Assembly: GCA_015296085.1 (NCBI GenBank)
Contig: DVDT01000011.1
Location: 1 to 64,000 of the forward strand
Direction: 5' to 3'
Length of the DNA: 64,000 nt
Source of the DNA: Trichormus sp. M33_DOE_039
Lineage (GTDB): Bacteria; Cyanobacteriota; Cyanobacteriia; Cyanobacteriales; Nostocaceae
Below are positions 56,988 to 64,000 of this stretch, one piece after another (within the stretch, counting starts at the first letter, position 1; the number at the start of each line of letters is the position of its first letter). The notes beneath the pieces are model-generated. The model was given only the letters and a program-made list of their open reading frames with translations, was not told where the DNA came from and did not search any database. Made by a program: the position numbers and the translations under genes.

Positions 56988-58232
56988 ATGAATAACTGGT
57001 TTAATACAGCTCGGTTAGGGATGTTTATTCATTGGGGACATAGTTCTCAAAAAGGATGTGAGTTATCTTGGCCATTAGTTGGGGGAGTATTTAGCTTGCC
57101 TTTTTGCCAAGATGTTCCTGTTGATGAATATCACAGTACAGCTAATACCTTCAACCCAAAACAATATAATCCCCAAGAATGGGCATATTTAGCAAAAAGC
57201 TTGGGAATGAAATATGCTATTTTAACAGCCAAGCATCATGATGGTTTTGCTCTATTTCATACCCAAGAATCAGACTTTTCCATTGTATCTACACCTTACA
57301 AACAAGACATTGTACGTGAATTTGTTGATGCTATGCGCTCTGTGGGTTTGCGTGTAGGTCTTTATTTTTCACTCAGTGATTGGCATCATCCCGACTATCC
57401 TGCTTTTACAGAAGCAGATAAACCTTATCGTTTTGACCAACTACCTCAACCCACGCCGCAACAGTGGGAGAGATATCTGCAATTTCTGTTCAATCAGATC
57501 CAAGAATTATTGACTAACTACGGCCAAATTGACATTATTTGGTTTGATGGGAGTTGGGAACGGACTCCAGAACAATGGCAGGTTCAAGAATTAGCAAAGA
57601 TGATTCGGAAATTACAACCCAATATTCTCATCAACGATCGCCTCCCCAATTGCGGAGACTTTGCCACACCTGAACAGTTTATTCCTTCTCACCCACCTGC
57701 TCATCTTTGGGAAACCTGTCTCACCATCAATGAAAGTTGGGGTTATAACGCCAACGACCAGTGCTTTAAGTCCTCCCGCCAGCTAATTCATACACTGTGC
57801 GAGGTAGCAGGTAAAGGGGGTAATCTGTTGCTTAATGTCAGTCCGATGGGTAATGGACAAATCCCGCCTCAGCAGTTGGAGCGTCTCCAAGATATCGCTG
57901 ATTGGATGTCTAGCCACGCTGACAGTATACTTGACACAAGGCCAGGATTAGAACCTTGGCAGTTTTATGGGCCTTCAACTCGTAAAGGTGATCATATTTA
58001 TCTGCACTTATTAATGAAACCTTACGAGCAAATATCAGTTAGGGGTATACCAATCAAACAAGTAAAATCGGTGTCTGTGCTTGCTGATGGTACACCACTC
58101 ACCTTTACTAGTCACTGTGCAATTATTGATTCTCTGCTCAATCCCAATCCTTTAGGAGAATTAAAAATTGATGTACCTGAATCAGTAATTAATCCCTACG
58201 CCACGGTGATTTGTATTGATATGGATTCTTGA
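56988..58232 (+). CDS. GH29 alpha-L-fucosidase
   Basis: 414 residues. GH29 features: RLGMFIHWGHSS, ILTAKHHDGFALF, and nucleophile Asp in IDIIWFDGSWERTPEQWQ, then LLNVSPMGNG. No signal peptide, so cytosolic action is implied, unlike secreted scavenging fucosidases. Located directly behind a glycosyltransferase gene; the pair may add and trim a deoxy-sugar on one glycan, which is inference. It does not resemble a GH95 enzyme. Confidence 0.93.
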   Translation: MNNWFNTARLGMFIHWGHSSQKGCELSWPLVGGVFSLPFCQDVPVDEYHSTANTFNPKQYNPQEWAYLAKSLGMKYAILTAKHHDGFALFHTQESDFSIVSTPYKQDIVREFVDAMRSVGLRVGLYFSLSDWHHPDYPAFTEADKPYRFDQLPQPTPQQWERYLQFLFNQIQELLTNYGQIDIIWFDGSWERTPEQWQVQELAKMIRKLQPNILINDRLPNCGDFATPEQFIPSHPPAHLWETCLTINESWGYNANDQCFKSSRQLIHTLCEVAGKGGNLLLNVSPMGNGQIPPQQLERLQDIADWMSSHADSILDTRPGLEPWQFYGPSTRKGDHIYLHLLMKPYEQISVRGIPIKQVKSVSVLADGTPLTFTSHCAIIDSLLNPNPLGELKIDVPESVINPYATVICIDMDS

Positions 58233-58242
58233 GTAATTAATA

Positions 58243-58866
58243 TTACCAGTTGGCGACAGCTTGAGCGATCGCATCCTTCGCCCCAGCTAGAGATTTGTGA
58301 CGTGCATCATCGCCTGTGTTTAGGTTCTCAGCGTTGATAAAGGTAACATCAATCAAACCGATGAAACCCAAAACAGCACGGAGATATGGTTCTTGATAAT
58401 CATAGGGAGCAAACGGTGTTCCTGGCGAGAAATCACCACCACGAGAAGTAATAATTAATACTTTTTTACTGCTGTCTACTAAACCTTTGTAGCCATTCTC
58501 ATCCATTGCAAAGGTGCGACCAACACGAATAATTTGGTCGATATAGGCTTTGAGGGTAGAAGGTATATTCAAGTTATACATCGGCACGCCAAAAACATAG
58601 CGATCGGCGGCGAGAAATTCATCAATGAGGCTATCTGATAGCTGAATTGCTTGATTTAATTCTGGAGTACGCGCATTTGGGGGTGTAAAAGCAGCAGCAA
58701 TCCAAGATTCGTCTACATGAGGAACAGGATTACGGCCTAAATCGCGGTAAGTTACGATATCCCCAGGATGAGTATCTTTCCAAGAAGTAATAAATTCATA
58801 AGACAGTGCGCGTGAAATTGAACGCTCACCACGAGGACTAGTATCAATGTGGAGGATATTGGCCAT
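58243..58866 (-). CDS. azoR: FMN-dependent NADH azoreductase / quinone reductase
   Basis: Two-electron reduction of quinones and azo compounds with NADH, FMN-bound dimer. The frame opens at 58881; ATG 58866 (MANILHIDTSPRGERS) is the family start, 207 residues. PMYNLNIPSTLKAYIDQIIR and ITSRGGDFSPGTPF are signature stretches. Divergent from an HxlR-type regulator gene; the 137-base spacer holds two operator-like repeats. Confidence 0.95.
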   Translation of the reverse strand: MANILHIDTSPRGERSISRALSYEFITSWKDTHPGDIVTYRDLGRNPVPHVDESWIAAAFTPPNARTPELNQAIQLSDSLIDEFLAADRYVFGVPMYNLNIPSTLKAYIDQIIRVGRTFAMDENGYKGLVDSSKKVLIITSRGGDFSPGTPFAPYDYQEPYLRAVLGFIGLIDVTFINAENLNTGDDARHKSLAGAKDAIAQAVANW

Positions 58867-58962
58867 AAATAAATTCCTCAAATATTAGGCATACAGCAAA
58901 ACTTATGGTCAAGTAAAAAACACTTGCCGAATAGACTTTAAACTATATAAAGTTAATATGAA

Positions 58963-58989
58963 AAGTACGCACTTAAAAGTAAGGTACTT
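58963..58989. promoter_or_regulatory. Paired inverted repeats between azoR and HxlR gene
   Basis: AAGT-ACGC-ACTT (58963-58974) and AAGTA-AGG-TACTT (58977-58989) are two adjoining palindromes sharing the AAGT half-site, with a further AAGTAACT just downstream. They lie 15 bases before the HxlR ATG, between the divergent genes. Redox-sensing HxlR proteins such as B. subtilis YodB use AAGTA-like palindromes, so this is a likely autoregulatory operator. Confidence 0.6.
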
Positions 58990-59003
58990 ACTAAAAAGTA
59001 ACT

Positions 59004-59354
59004 ATGAAAGCTGAAGCAGAAAACTATGAAAGGCTCACTTGTGAAGTAGAAACCACTTTAAAGGTAATTGGCGGACGCTGGAAGGTTTTGATCATCAGAG
59101 AACTATTATCAGGGATTAAAAGATTTGGTGAATTGCAGCGTTCTCTACCCGGAATTACACAAAAGATGTTAACGCAACAATTAAGAGAATTAGAAGAAGA
59201 TGGAATTATACATCGAGAAGTATATGCACAAATCCCCCCAAAGGTAGAATATTCTTTAACACCTTTAGGTGTTAGTTTACAACCTATTCTCTATGCAATG
59301 CACCAATGGGCTGTGCAGAATTTTTATCAAAACAAAGAAATGGGTGACAGGTAA
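59004..59354 (+). CDS. HxlR-family transcriptional regulator
   Basis: 116 residues, winged helix-turn-helix, one domain. [20 protein letters not shown] is the HxlR opening with a Cys at residue 13 that is a candidate redox switch; [20 protein letters not shown] is the recognition region; [20 protein letters not shown] the wing. Divergent from azoR, which it most likely represses, as YodB does for azoR1 in B. subtilis. Direct evidence is the gene pair and the repeats between them. Confidence 0.92.
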   Translation: MKAEAENYERLTCEVETTLKVIGGRWKVLIIRELLSGIKRFGELQRSLPGITQKMLTQQLRELEEDGIIHREVYAQIPPKVEYSLTPLGVSLQPILYAMHQWAVQNFYQNKEMGDR

Positions 59355-59468
59355 CAGGGGACAGGGGGATAGGGAATAGGAAAAAGAATCTGTAAAGTGT
59401 AATGAGTTCTGTAAAAGTCAGGTGTTAATCCTAATATTTAAATTGGGGTTAATTAAAGGTTAAATTAT

Positions 59469-59861
59469 TTAGTTAGATTGTAAATATTCAATTGCTGCTT
59501 CTAGCTTAGAAGGATAGCTTTCAGCGAATCGTTCAAACCAAAGTCCTTCAGGAGAGAGTGGATCTAATTTGGTTAGCCAATCTTGCGCTTGCTTTTGCAA
59601 AGCTTTTCGCTGCTTGGCTTTGATTTGTTCTTGTCTAATCCTTTCTTCTTCTACTTCTTGCTGCTTTCTCAATTCCTCAGCTTGTTCTTGGGCTGCAATA
59701 TCAGCCTTAACTTCTTCTAGGAGATTATCGATCAAAGAACTCGATTTATTTGCAGGTAGACTTGATGATGTACCTACATTGGGTTTTATCTGTGGCTGTT
59801 GTGGCGGTTCGCGATCGTATTCTGCTTTGATTTGCGCTAACAATTCATCTAGAGAATCCAT
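59469..59861 (-). CDS. Slr1339-type salt-stress protein
   Basis: 130 residues: MDSLDELLAQIKAEYD at the start, a variable Pro/Ser linker, a long charged coiled-coil (about 65-95; rich in Glu, Gln and Lys) and a conserved C-terminal LDPLSPEGLWFERFAESYPS. Matches the family named after Synechocystis Slr1339, linked to salt stress by annotation; molecular function unknown. No membrane segment. Separate from the HxlR gene (convergent). Confidence 0.8.
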   Translation of the reverse strand: MDSLDELLAQIKAEYDREPPQQPQIKPNVGTSSSLPANKSSSLIDNLLEEVKADIAAQEQAEELRKQQEVEEERIRQEQIKAKQRKALQKQAQDWLTKLDPLSPEGLWFERFAESYPSKLEAAIEYLQSN

Positions 59862-59909
59862 AATTAAAAGTCAATAGTCAATAGTTAACAGTCAACATTT
59901 ATAATTTTT

Positions 59910-59990
59910 CCCCTACCCCCTTACACACGGCAGTTTGCTCAAGTCGGGAAACCCGCCCACTTAACTGCCTCCCCTATACCCTTACACCCT
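59910..59990. repeat. Broken octamer array with an inserted inverted-repeat element
   Basis: CCCCTACCCCCTTACA at the left and CCCCTATACCCTTACA at the right are octamer-family remnants. Between them, GGCAGTT (59929-59935) and AACTGCC (59963-59969) bracket a short element, as if it had inserted into the array. Confidence 0.55.
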
Positions 59991-59997
59991 ACTCTTC

Positions 59998-60603
59998 CTA
60001 ATCAGTAATCGCATTAAGTAGCACTTCTGACAGACTCAAATCTTCCATATCTTCCATTGTAATGGTATCGCAGATATCAAATTTCGCTCCAGCACTTTGC
60101 AATTCATCATCCAAAACTTTAAGAAAGCGAGTAGCTTGGGCATCTTTACCGACTTGAATGAAAGAAATCGCAAGTTCTTCATCTTTATCCAACCGCCGAG
60201 AAGCTTCGATAATTACTTTCATTACCGCTTTGCGATCGTCTGGTTCACCATCTGTTACAACTAAGATTGTTTCACCATTAGGTTTGGTTTTACCAGATGC
60301 TTTGCGTTGAAAATAATCATCTGTGGCGTGTTTCAACACAGCAGCTAAATCAGTAGTTCCAGAAGGGTCATTTTCGAGGAAAATTTGCGATACCTTTGCA
60401 GAAGTGACGTTTTCATATCGCTTAAATCTACCAGAGAAGACATACACGGTGATACCATCTGGATCAAACTGTTCACACTTACTGGCCAAAGCTAAAGTAG
60501 ATTCTTGAGCAGTTACCCATCTATTTCTACCACCCTTTTGATCTGGCGTAGCCATGCTGCCACTTTTGTCAATAATGAGAGTGTAATCACGATTTTCTAG
60601 CAT
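59998..60603 (-). CDS. von Willebrand factor A (vWA) domain protein, copy 1
   Basis: 201 residues, a single vWA domain. MIDAS metal site begins DYTLIIDKSGSM (Asp-x-Ser-x-Ser), with SGTTDLAAVL for the Thr and VVTDGEPDD for the Asp. Cytosolic, resembling TerY-type vWA proteins of tellurite/stress operons. The second copy lies 110 bases upstream. The two share long identical stretches (NGETILVVTDGEPDDRKAV here). No chaperone or ATPase partner is adjacent. Confidence 0.9.
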   Translation of the reverse strand: MLENRDYTLIIDKSGSMATPDQKGGRNRWVTAQESTLALASKCEQFDPDGITVYVFSGRFKRYENVTSAKVSQIFLENDPSGTTDLAAVLKHATDDYFQRKASGKTKPNGETILVVTDGEPDDRKAVMKVIIEASRRLDKDEELAISFIQVGKDAQATRFLKVLDDELQSAGAKFDICDTITMEDMEDLSLSEVLLNAITD

Positions 60604-60713
60604 GATGTTTATTTCAACTAATAACTAATGACTATTGTAGAGACGCGTAGACACTCCTAAGAGCGGCTTCTTGTAAGAGTACAATTGCGTCTTTACCAAC
60701 TAATAAATATTGA

Positions 60714-61319
60714 CTAATCTGTAATTGCATTCATTAACACATCTGCAAGACTCATATCTTCTAAGTCATCTAGGGTGATGGTATCGCAAATATCGAATTT
60801 AGCCCCTACACCTTGTAATTGGTCATCTAAAGCTTTGAGGAACTTGGTAGCTTGAGGGTCTGAACCTACTTGAATAATGGAAATTGCTAATTCTTCATCA
60901 CGTTCCATTTGGCGTGTAGCATTAATAATGACTTCAAAAACGGCTTTGCGATCGTCTGGTTCGCCATCAGTGATTACTAAAATTGTTTCGCCATTGGGTT
61001 TAGTTTTTCCAGATGCTTTGCGTTGAAAGTAATGATTGGTAGCATCCAAGAGTACACCTGCTAGATTTGTAGTCCCGGCTGGGTCATTTTCTAAAAATAT
61101 CTGGGCGACTTTAGCTGTGGTTACGCTTTCATAGCGTTTAAATCTGCCAGAAAAAACGTAAACAGTAATGCCATCTGGGTCAAACTGTTCGCACTTTCTC
61201 GCTAAAGCTATGGTTGATTCTTGGGCAATTTCCCATCGGCTTCTACCGCCGACTTGGTCGGGAGTAGACATACTCCCACTTTTGTCGATGATTAGTGTGT
61301 AATCGCGATCGCTCATCAT
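60714..61319 (-). CDS. von Willebrand factor A (vWA) domain protein, copy 2
   Basis: 201 residues, same length and layout as copy 1, from MMSDRDYTLIIDKSGSM. Differences are spread through the sequence (ISIIQVGSDPQATKF against ISFIQVGKDAQATRF), so the duplication is not recent. Both end in the pattern DICDTIT, two or three acidic residues, LSLSEVLLNAITD or MSLADVLMNAITD. MIDAS residues intact in both, so both should bind Mg. The start has a second ATG one codon on. Confidence 0.9.
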   Translation of the reverse strand: MMSDRDYTLIIDKSGSMSTPDQVGGRSRWEIAQESTIALARKCEQFDPDGITVYVFSGRFKRYESVTTAKVAQIFLENDPAGTTNLAGVLLDATNHYFQRKASGKTKPNGETILVITDGEPDDRKAVFEVIINATRQMERDEELAISIIQVGSDPQATKFLKALDDQLQGVGAKFDICDTITLDDLEDMSLADVLMNAITD

Positions 61320-61581
61320 AGCATTCCTTTAAATTATTACCCTGTCGTTATAAGTCTAGTCTACGTGTCTCTAGTAGAGACAAAGACATTAAGCTTTTGT
61401 ATCAATCGCTAGGTACGGCAGCTTTTCCTCATAACGTGAAAAGTCAAATGCCCAATGCCCTATTCCCCATTTCCTATTCCCTAATCTCCTTGGGCAGACT
61501 ACAGCGTCCGTTATAGATTAGTAATGTATCTGTATCACCTGACTAATTCGGGCTTGGTCTTTCACAGCGAAGGGTTTGGAA

Positions 61582-63060
61582 ATGTTTACTTCGTCAGAGA
61601 CTCCTATTATTGGGACAATTTTGTTAGTGGCTTTTGCCATTTTAGGTTGGGGCTTTTATCGCGCCAGACCTTTTGGAAAACTGGGAATCTTGGCCTGGTT
61701 GCAGTCGGTGGTGTTAATGACTCCCTGGCTGTTGTTCTTCGGTTTGTTTGCAGCCGGAATTTACATCAACATAGTGGGAATCTTATTCTTAGTAGTCGGT
61801 TCTGCTGGATTGTACATTTATTTAGGCAGACAGTTGCGTGCTGCTGGTCAAGATGCCATCCTCAAGCAACGGGCTACGGAAAGGCTAACAGAACAATCCT
61901 CATCTCCAACAGAAAATATTCCGCAACCAACCGCCGTCGTAGTGGAAATACTGCCAATTCCAGAAGAAGACTTGAATGTGATTAAAAGTATTTTTGGAAT
62001 TGATACATTTTTTGCGACGGAAACGATCGCCTACCAACAAGGAGCTATCTTCAAGGGTAATCTGCGCGGCGAACCTCAAGAAGTTCACACTCGTCTGAGT
62101 GCCAGTTTAAAAGAAAAGCTTGGTGATCAATATCGTTTGTTTTTAGTAGAAAACACAGACGGTAAACCCGTGGTTATCGTTCTCCCCAGCAGCAACGACC
62201 CACGCCCGACGACCTTAGCGCAAAAAGTCTTTGCGGCAATTCTCGGTATCGCCACTATCGGCACTAGTCTAGAGACAGGAGGATTATTACTCAATTTTGA
62301 TTTCCTAGCTCATCCAGAACGGTTACAAGAGACTTTACCCATTGCTTTGGGGATATTTGCGATTTTAATCGCCCATGAAATTGGTCATTGGTTACTGGCG
62401 CGTCGTTATCAAGTCCGCCTCAGTTGGCCGTTCTTTTTACCCGCTGTGCAGATTGGATCTTTTGGGGCAATTACTCGCTTTGAATCTTTGTTACCCAATC
62501 GGACAGCGTTATTCGATATTGCCGTAGCGGGGCCAATCGCTGGTGGTGTTGTATCGTTACTGATGCTGATTGCAGGTTTGTTGCTGTCTCATCCAGGTAG
62601 TTTATTTCAATTACCCAATCAGTTTTTCCAAGGTTCAATTTTAGTAGGTAGCCTAGCACGGGTGGTTCTAGGTTCAGCGTTGCAATCTCCCTTAGTGAAT
62701 ATTCATCCCTTAGTGGTGATTGGGTGGTTAGGATTGGTCATCACCGCTTTAAACTTGATGCCAGCTGGACAATTAGATGGTGGACGCATTGTACAGGCCA
62801 TTTATGGACGCAAAACCGCCAACAGAGCCACGATCGCCACTTTAATTGTCTTAGCTCTGGTAGGCTTGAGTAATCCTCTCGCACTGTACTGGTTAATCGT
62901 CATCGTCTTCCTACAACGGGACTTAGAACGCCCCAGCTTGAATGAAGTCAGCGAACCCGACGATGCCAGGGCTGCGATTGGTTTACTGGTATTGTTCTTA
63001 ATGATTACTGCCCTTTTACCCCTCACCCCCGCTCTGGCTGGAAAGTTGGGAATTGGGTAA
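61582..63060 (+). CDS. Site-2 protease family (M50) membrane metalloprotease
   Basis: 492 residues from ATG 61582 (AAGGG seven bases upstream; TTG 61576 less likely). A membrane N-terminus, then a soluble region (about 115-215) before the protease core: AHEIGHWLLARR carries the HExxH zinc motif, and NLMPAGQLDGGRIVQ the third zinc ligand. About eight hydrophobic segments. This is the cyanobacterial counterpart of plastid EGY proteases; substrates may be membrane-bound regulators, but none is shown. Stands alone. Confidence 0.92.
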   Translation: MFTSSETPIIGTILLVAFAILGWGFYRARPFGKLGILAWLQSVVLMTPWLLFFGLFAAGIYINIVGILFLVVGSAGLYIYLGRQLRAAGQDAILKQRATERLTEQSSSPTENIPQPTAVVVEILPIPEEDLNVIKSIFGIDTFFATETIAYQQGAIFKGNLRGEPQEVHTRLSASLKEKLGDQYRLFLVENTDGKPVVIVLPSSNDPRPTTLAQKVFAAILGIATIGTSLETGGLLLNFDFLAHPERLQETLPIALGIFAILIAHEIGHWLLARRYQVRLSWPFFLPAVQIGSFGAITRFESLLPNRTALFDIAVAGPIAGGVVSLLMLIAGLLLSHPGSLFQLPNQFFQGSILVGSLARVVLGSALQSPLVNIHPLVVIGWLGLVITALNLMPAGQLDGGRIVQAIYGRKTANRATIATLIVLALVGLSNPLALYWLIVIVFLQRDLERPSLNEVSEPDDARAAIGLLVLFLMITALLPLTPALAGKLGIG

Positions 63061-63064
63061 ATAC

Positions 63065-63189
63065 GGGACTTCCCACCAAGAAAATATACAATCACTTTGG
63101 TAAGCAGAGGAGGCGGGGGAGCAGGGGAGGAAGAATACAATGATCATCTTTGCTCTGACCCATTGAATAATTTATTTTCTGGAAGTCCC
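63065..63189. mobile_element. 125-bp MITE-like element with GGGACTTCC terminal repeats
   Basis: GGGACTTCC (63065-63073) and GGAAGTCCC (63181-63189) are exact inverse copies; the next bases also match (AGAAAATA inside left, TATTTTCT inside right). A TA follows the right end, and a TA lies one base before the left end. It encodes nothing. Terminal repeats and size fit a non-autonomous IS630-type element. Confidence 0.65.
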
Positions 63190-63207
63190 TAAAAGGCAAC
63201 AGATTAC

Positions 63208-63243
63208 AGGTTACAGGTTACAGTGAAAATTTACCTGTAACCT
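63208..63243 (-). terminator. Hairpin behind the right-edge glycosidase gene
   Basis: AGGTTACAGGT (63208-63218) and ACCTGTAACCT (63233-63243), 14-base loop, 10 bases after the stop of the minus-strand gene. No good T run. Confidence 0.5.
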
Positions 63244-63252
63244 ATCGCCTTC

Positions 63253-64000
63253 TTACGGTTTCCACCCCGTCAACAAATTAGGATATTTCGCTGGAGTAGA
63301 AAAGATTTTTTGCAAGGAAGCCTGACGTTCTAAGGGTTTCTCTTTAGTCAGATTCCAGAGAGTTTCATAGAAAAAGAAGGAAACTCCCGCAAAATTGCGA
63401 TCGCGTGTTTTTTGGACTTGGGTTTGAATTTGCTGCATGGTAATAGGTTTATTTTTCAACCCTGTTAAAATCCCAATGCTTACGGGTATATGTTTTTGCG
63501 CGGCTTTGACTTCTGGATACTCTAGTTCTTTGACGAAGACATTAATATCATCGCGGTAAATCTGCAATACCAACTCTTCAATTAGTCCCATACGTTCCCA
63601 CTTTTGCCAGTCTGCTAGAAAGTATTCGTAAGAAAAACGCTGTGGGTTGGGAGCAACTGAAACCAAGCAATCTTTTTTCGCTGCTTTAATCGCTGTAAAT
63701 ACTCGCTTCATGAAATCAGTGATTTTGCTAGCTCGCCAACGCACCCATTCTGGATCTTTGGGATTCTTGGAGGGTGCTTGACCACGATGCTCTTTTTTAT
63801 ATAAAGCTACGGTATAGGCATCATAGCCCAATTCCGAGGGTAAACCGAAATGATCATCAAATTGAATACCATCAATATCGTATTTCTTGACTATTTCGAC
63901 AATTAAATCTTGAATAAATTGCTGCACATCAGGACGAAAGGGACTTAACCACACACGGTCATGTGTGCCTTCTTTAACAATGCGAGTACCGTTGCTGCGA
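63253..64000 (-). CDS. GHL10/DUF187-type glycoside hydrolase, C-terminal part
   Basis: The frame continues past 64000, so only the last about 249 residues are visible. VWLSPFRPDVQQFIQDLIV, DIDGIQFDDHFGLPSELGYD with the likely catalytic Asp residues, and VSVAPNPQRFSYEYFLADWQ are typical of the family-10-like hydrolase (YngK/DUF187) barrel. YngK-type proteins are usually lipoprotein glycosidases acting on envelope glycans; that is known for the family only in part. Ends FSTPAKYPNLLTGWKP. Confidence 0.85.
   Translation of the reverse strand, partial: RSNGTRIVKEGTHDRVWLSPFRPDVQQFIQDLIVEIVKKYDIDGIQFDDHFGLPSELGYDAYTVALYKKEHRGQAPSKNPKDPEWVRWRASKITDFMKRVFTAIKAAKKDCLVSVAPNPQRFSYEYFLADWQKWERMGLIEELVLQIYRDDINVFVKELEYPEVKAAQKHIPVSIGILTGLKNKPITMQQIQTQVQKTRDRNFAGVSFFFYETLWNLTKEKPLERQASLQKIFSTPAKYPNLLTGWKP

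Overview
The window is chromosomal DNA of a filamentous, probably heterocyst-forming cyanobacterium (Nostoc/Anabaena type). The evidence is direct: adjacent petC-petA genes of the cytochrome b6f complex, many copies of the cyanobacterial HIP1 palindrome GCGATCGC inside genes, short tandem repeats (7- and 8-base units) between genes, several protein families known mainly from cyanobacteria (DUF1825, DUF3067, DUF1822, DUF6391, DUF7219, Slr1339-type salt-stress protein), and moderate-GC coding DNA with AT-rich spacers. The strain cannot be fixed from the sequence alone.

Layout. 0-4 kb: a truncated reading frame at the left edge, glycogen branching enzyme (glgB), then tatC with a CsaA-like gene. 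4.6-7.1 kb: an ergothioneine pair, egtD and an OvoA-like egtB. 7.2-20.7 kb: mostly housekeeping (DUF3067, petC-petA, pyrF, tyrS, a class A penicillin-binding protein, DUF1825, a J-domain/TPR protein, TM2 and helix-hairpin-helix proteins, lepB, tRNA-Ala, hisF, ruvB). 20.8-30.4 kb: a TPR protein, a Uma2 gene broken by an in-frame stop, a nucleotidyltransferase/phosphohexomutase fusion whose mutase half has lost its catalytic motifs, small proteins, a second Uma2 gene and pheT.

31.5-42.1 kb is the most unusual part. Seven same-strand genes encode a GMC oxidoreductase with a four-cysteine motif, a DUF6765-like protein, an alpha/beta hydrolase with Cys in the nucleophile position, an acetoacetate-decarboxylase-like protein, a patatin, a family-1 glycosidase split by a circularly permuted solute-binding domain, and a short-chain dehydrogenase. 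The GMC enzyme and the patatin end in the same roughly 170-residue domain. Octamer repeats (GGGGTGTA) sit between several of the genes and supply two of their stop codons. I read this as an uncharacterised lipid- or isoprenoid-modifying pathway; the substrate is unknown.

42.5-64 kb: an HNH endonuclease, an acidic stress-like protein, two secreted proteins, a sigma factor with a DUF1822 partner, DUF4870, a Gfo/Idh/MocA oxidoreductase, a sulfur block (tandem-NIL protein, DUF7219, ssuE-like, ssuD), a sugar kinase, a small LuxR-type regulator resembling PedR, DUF6391, a glycosyltransferase/alpha-fucosidase pair, divergent azoR and HxlR regulator with paired operator-like repeats, an Slr1339-type protein, two tandem vWA proteins, an M50 site-2 protease and the C-terminal part of a GHL10-type glycosidase running off the right edge. 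No CRISPR array, rRNA or complete insertion sequence was seen.
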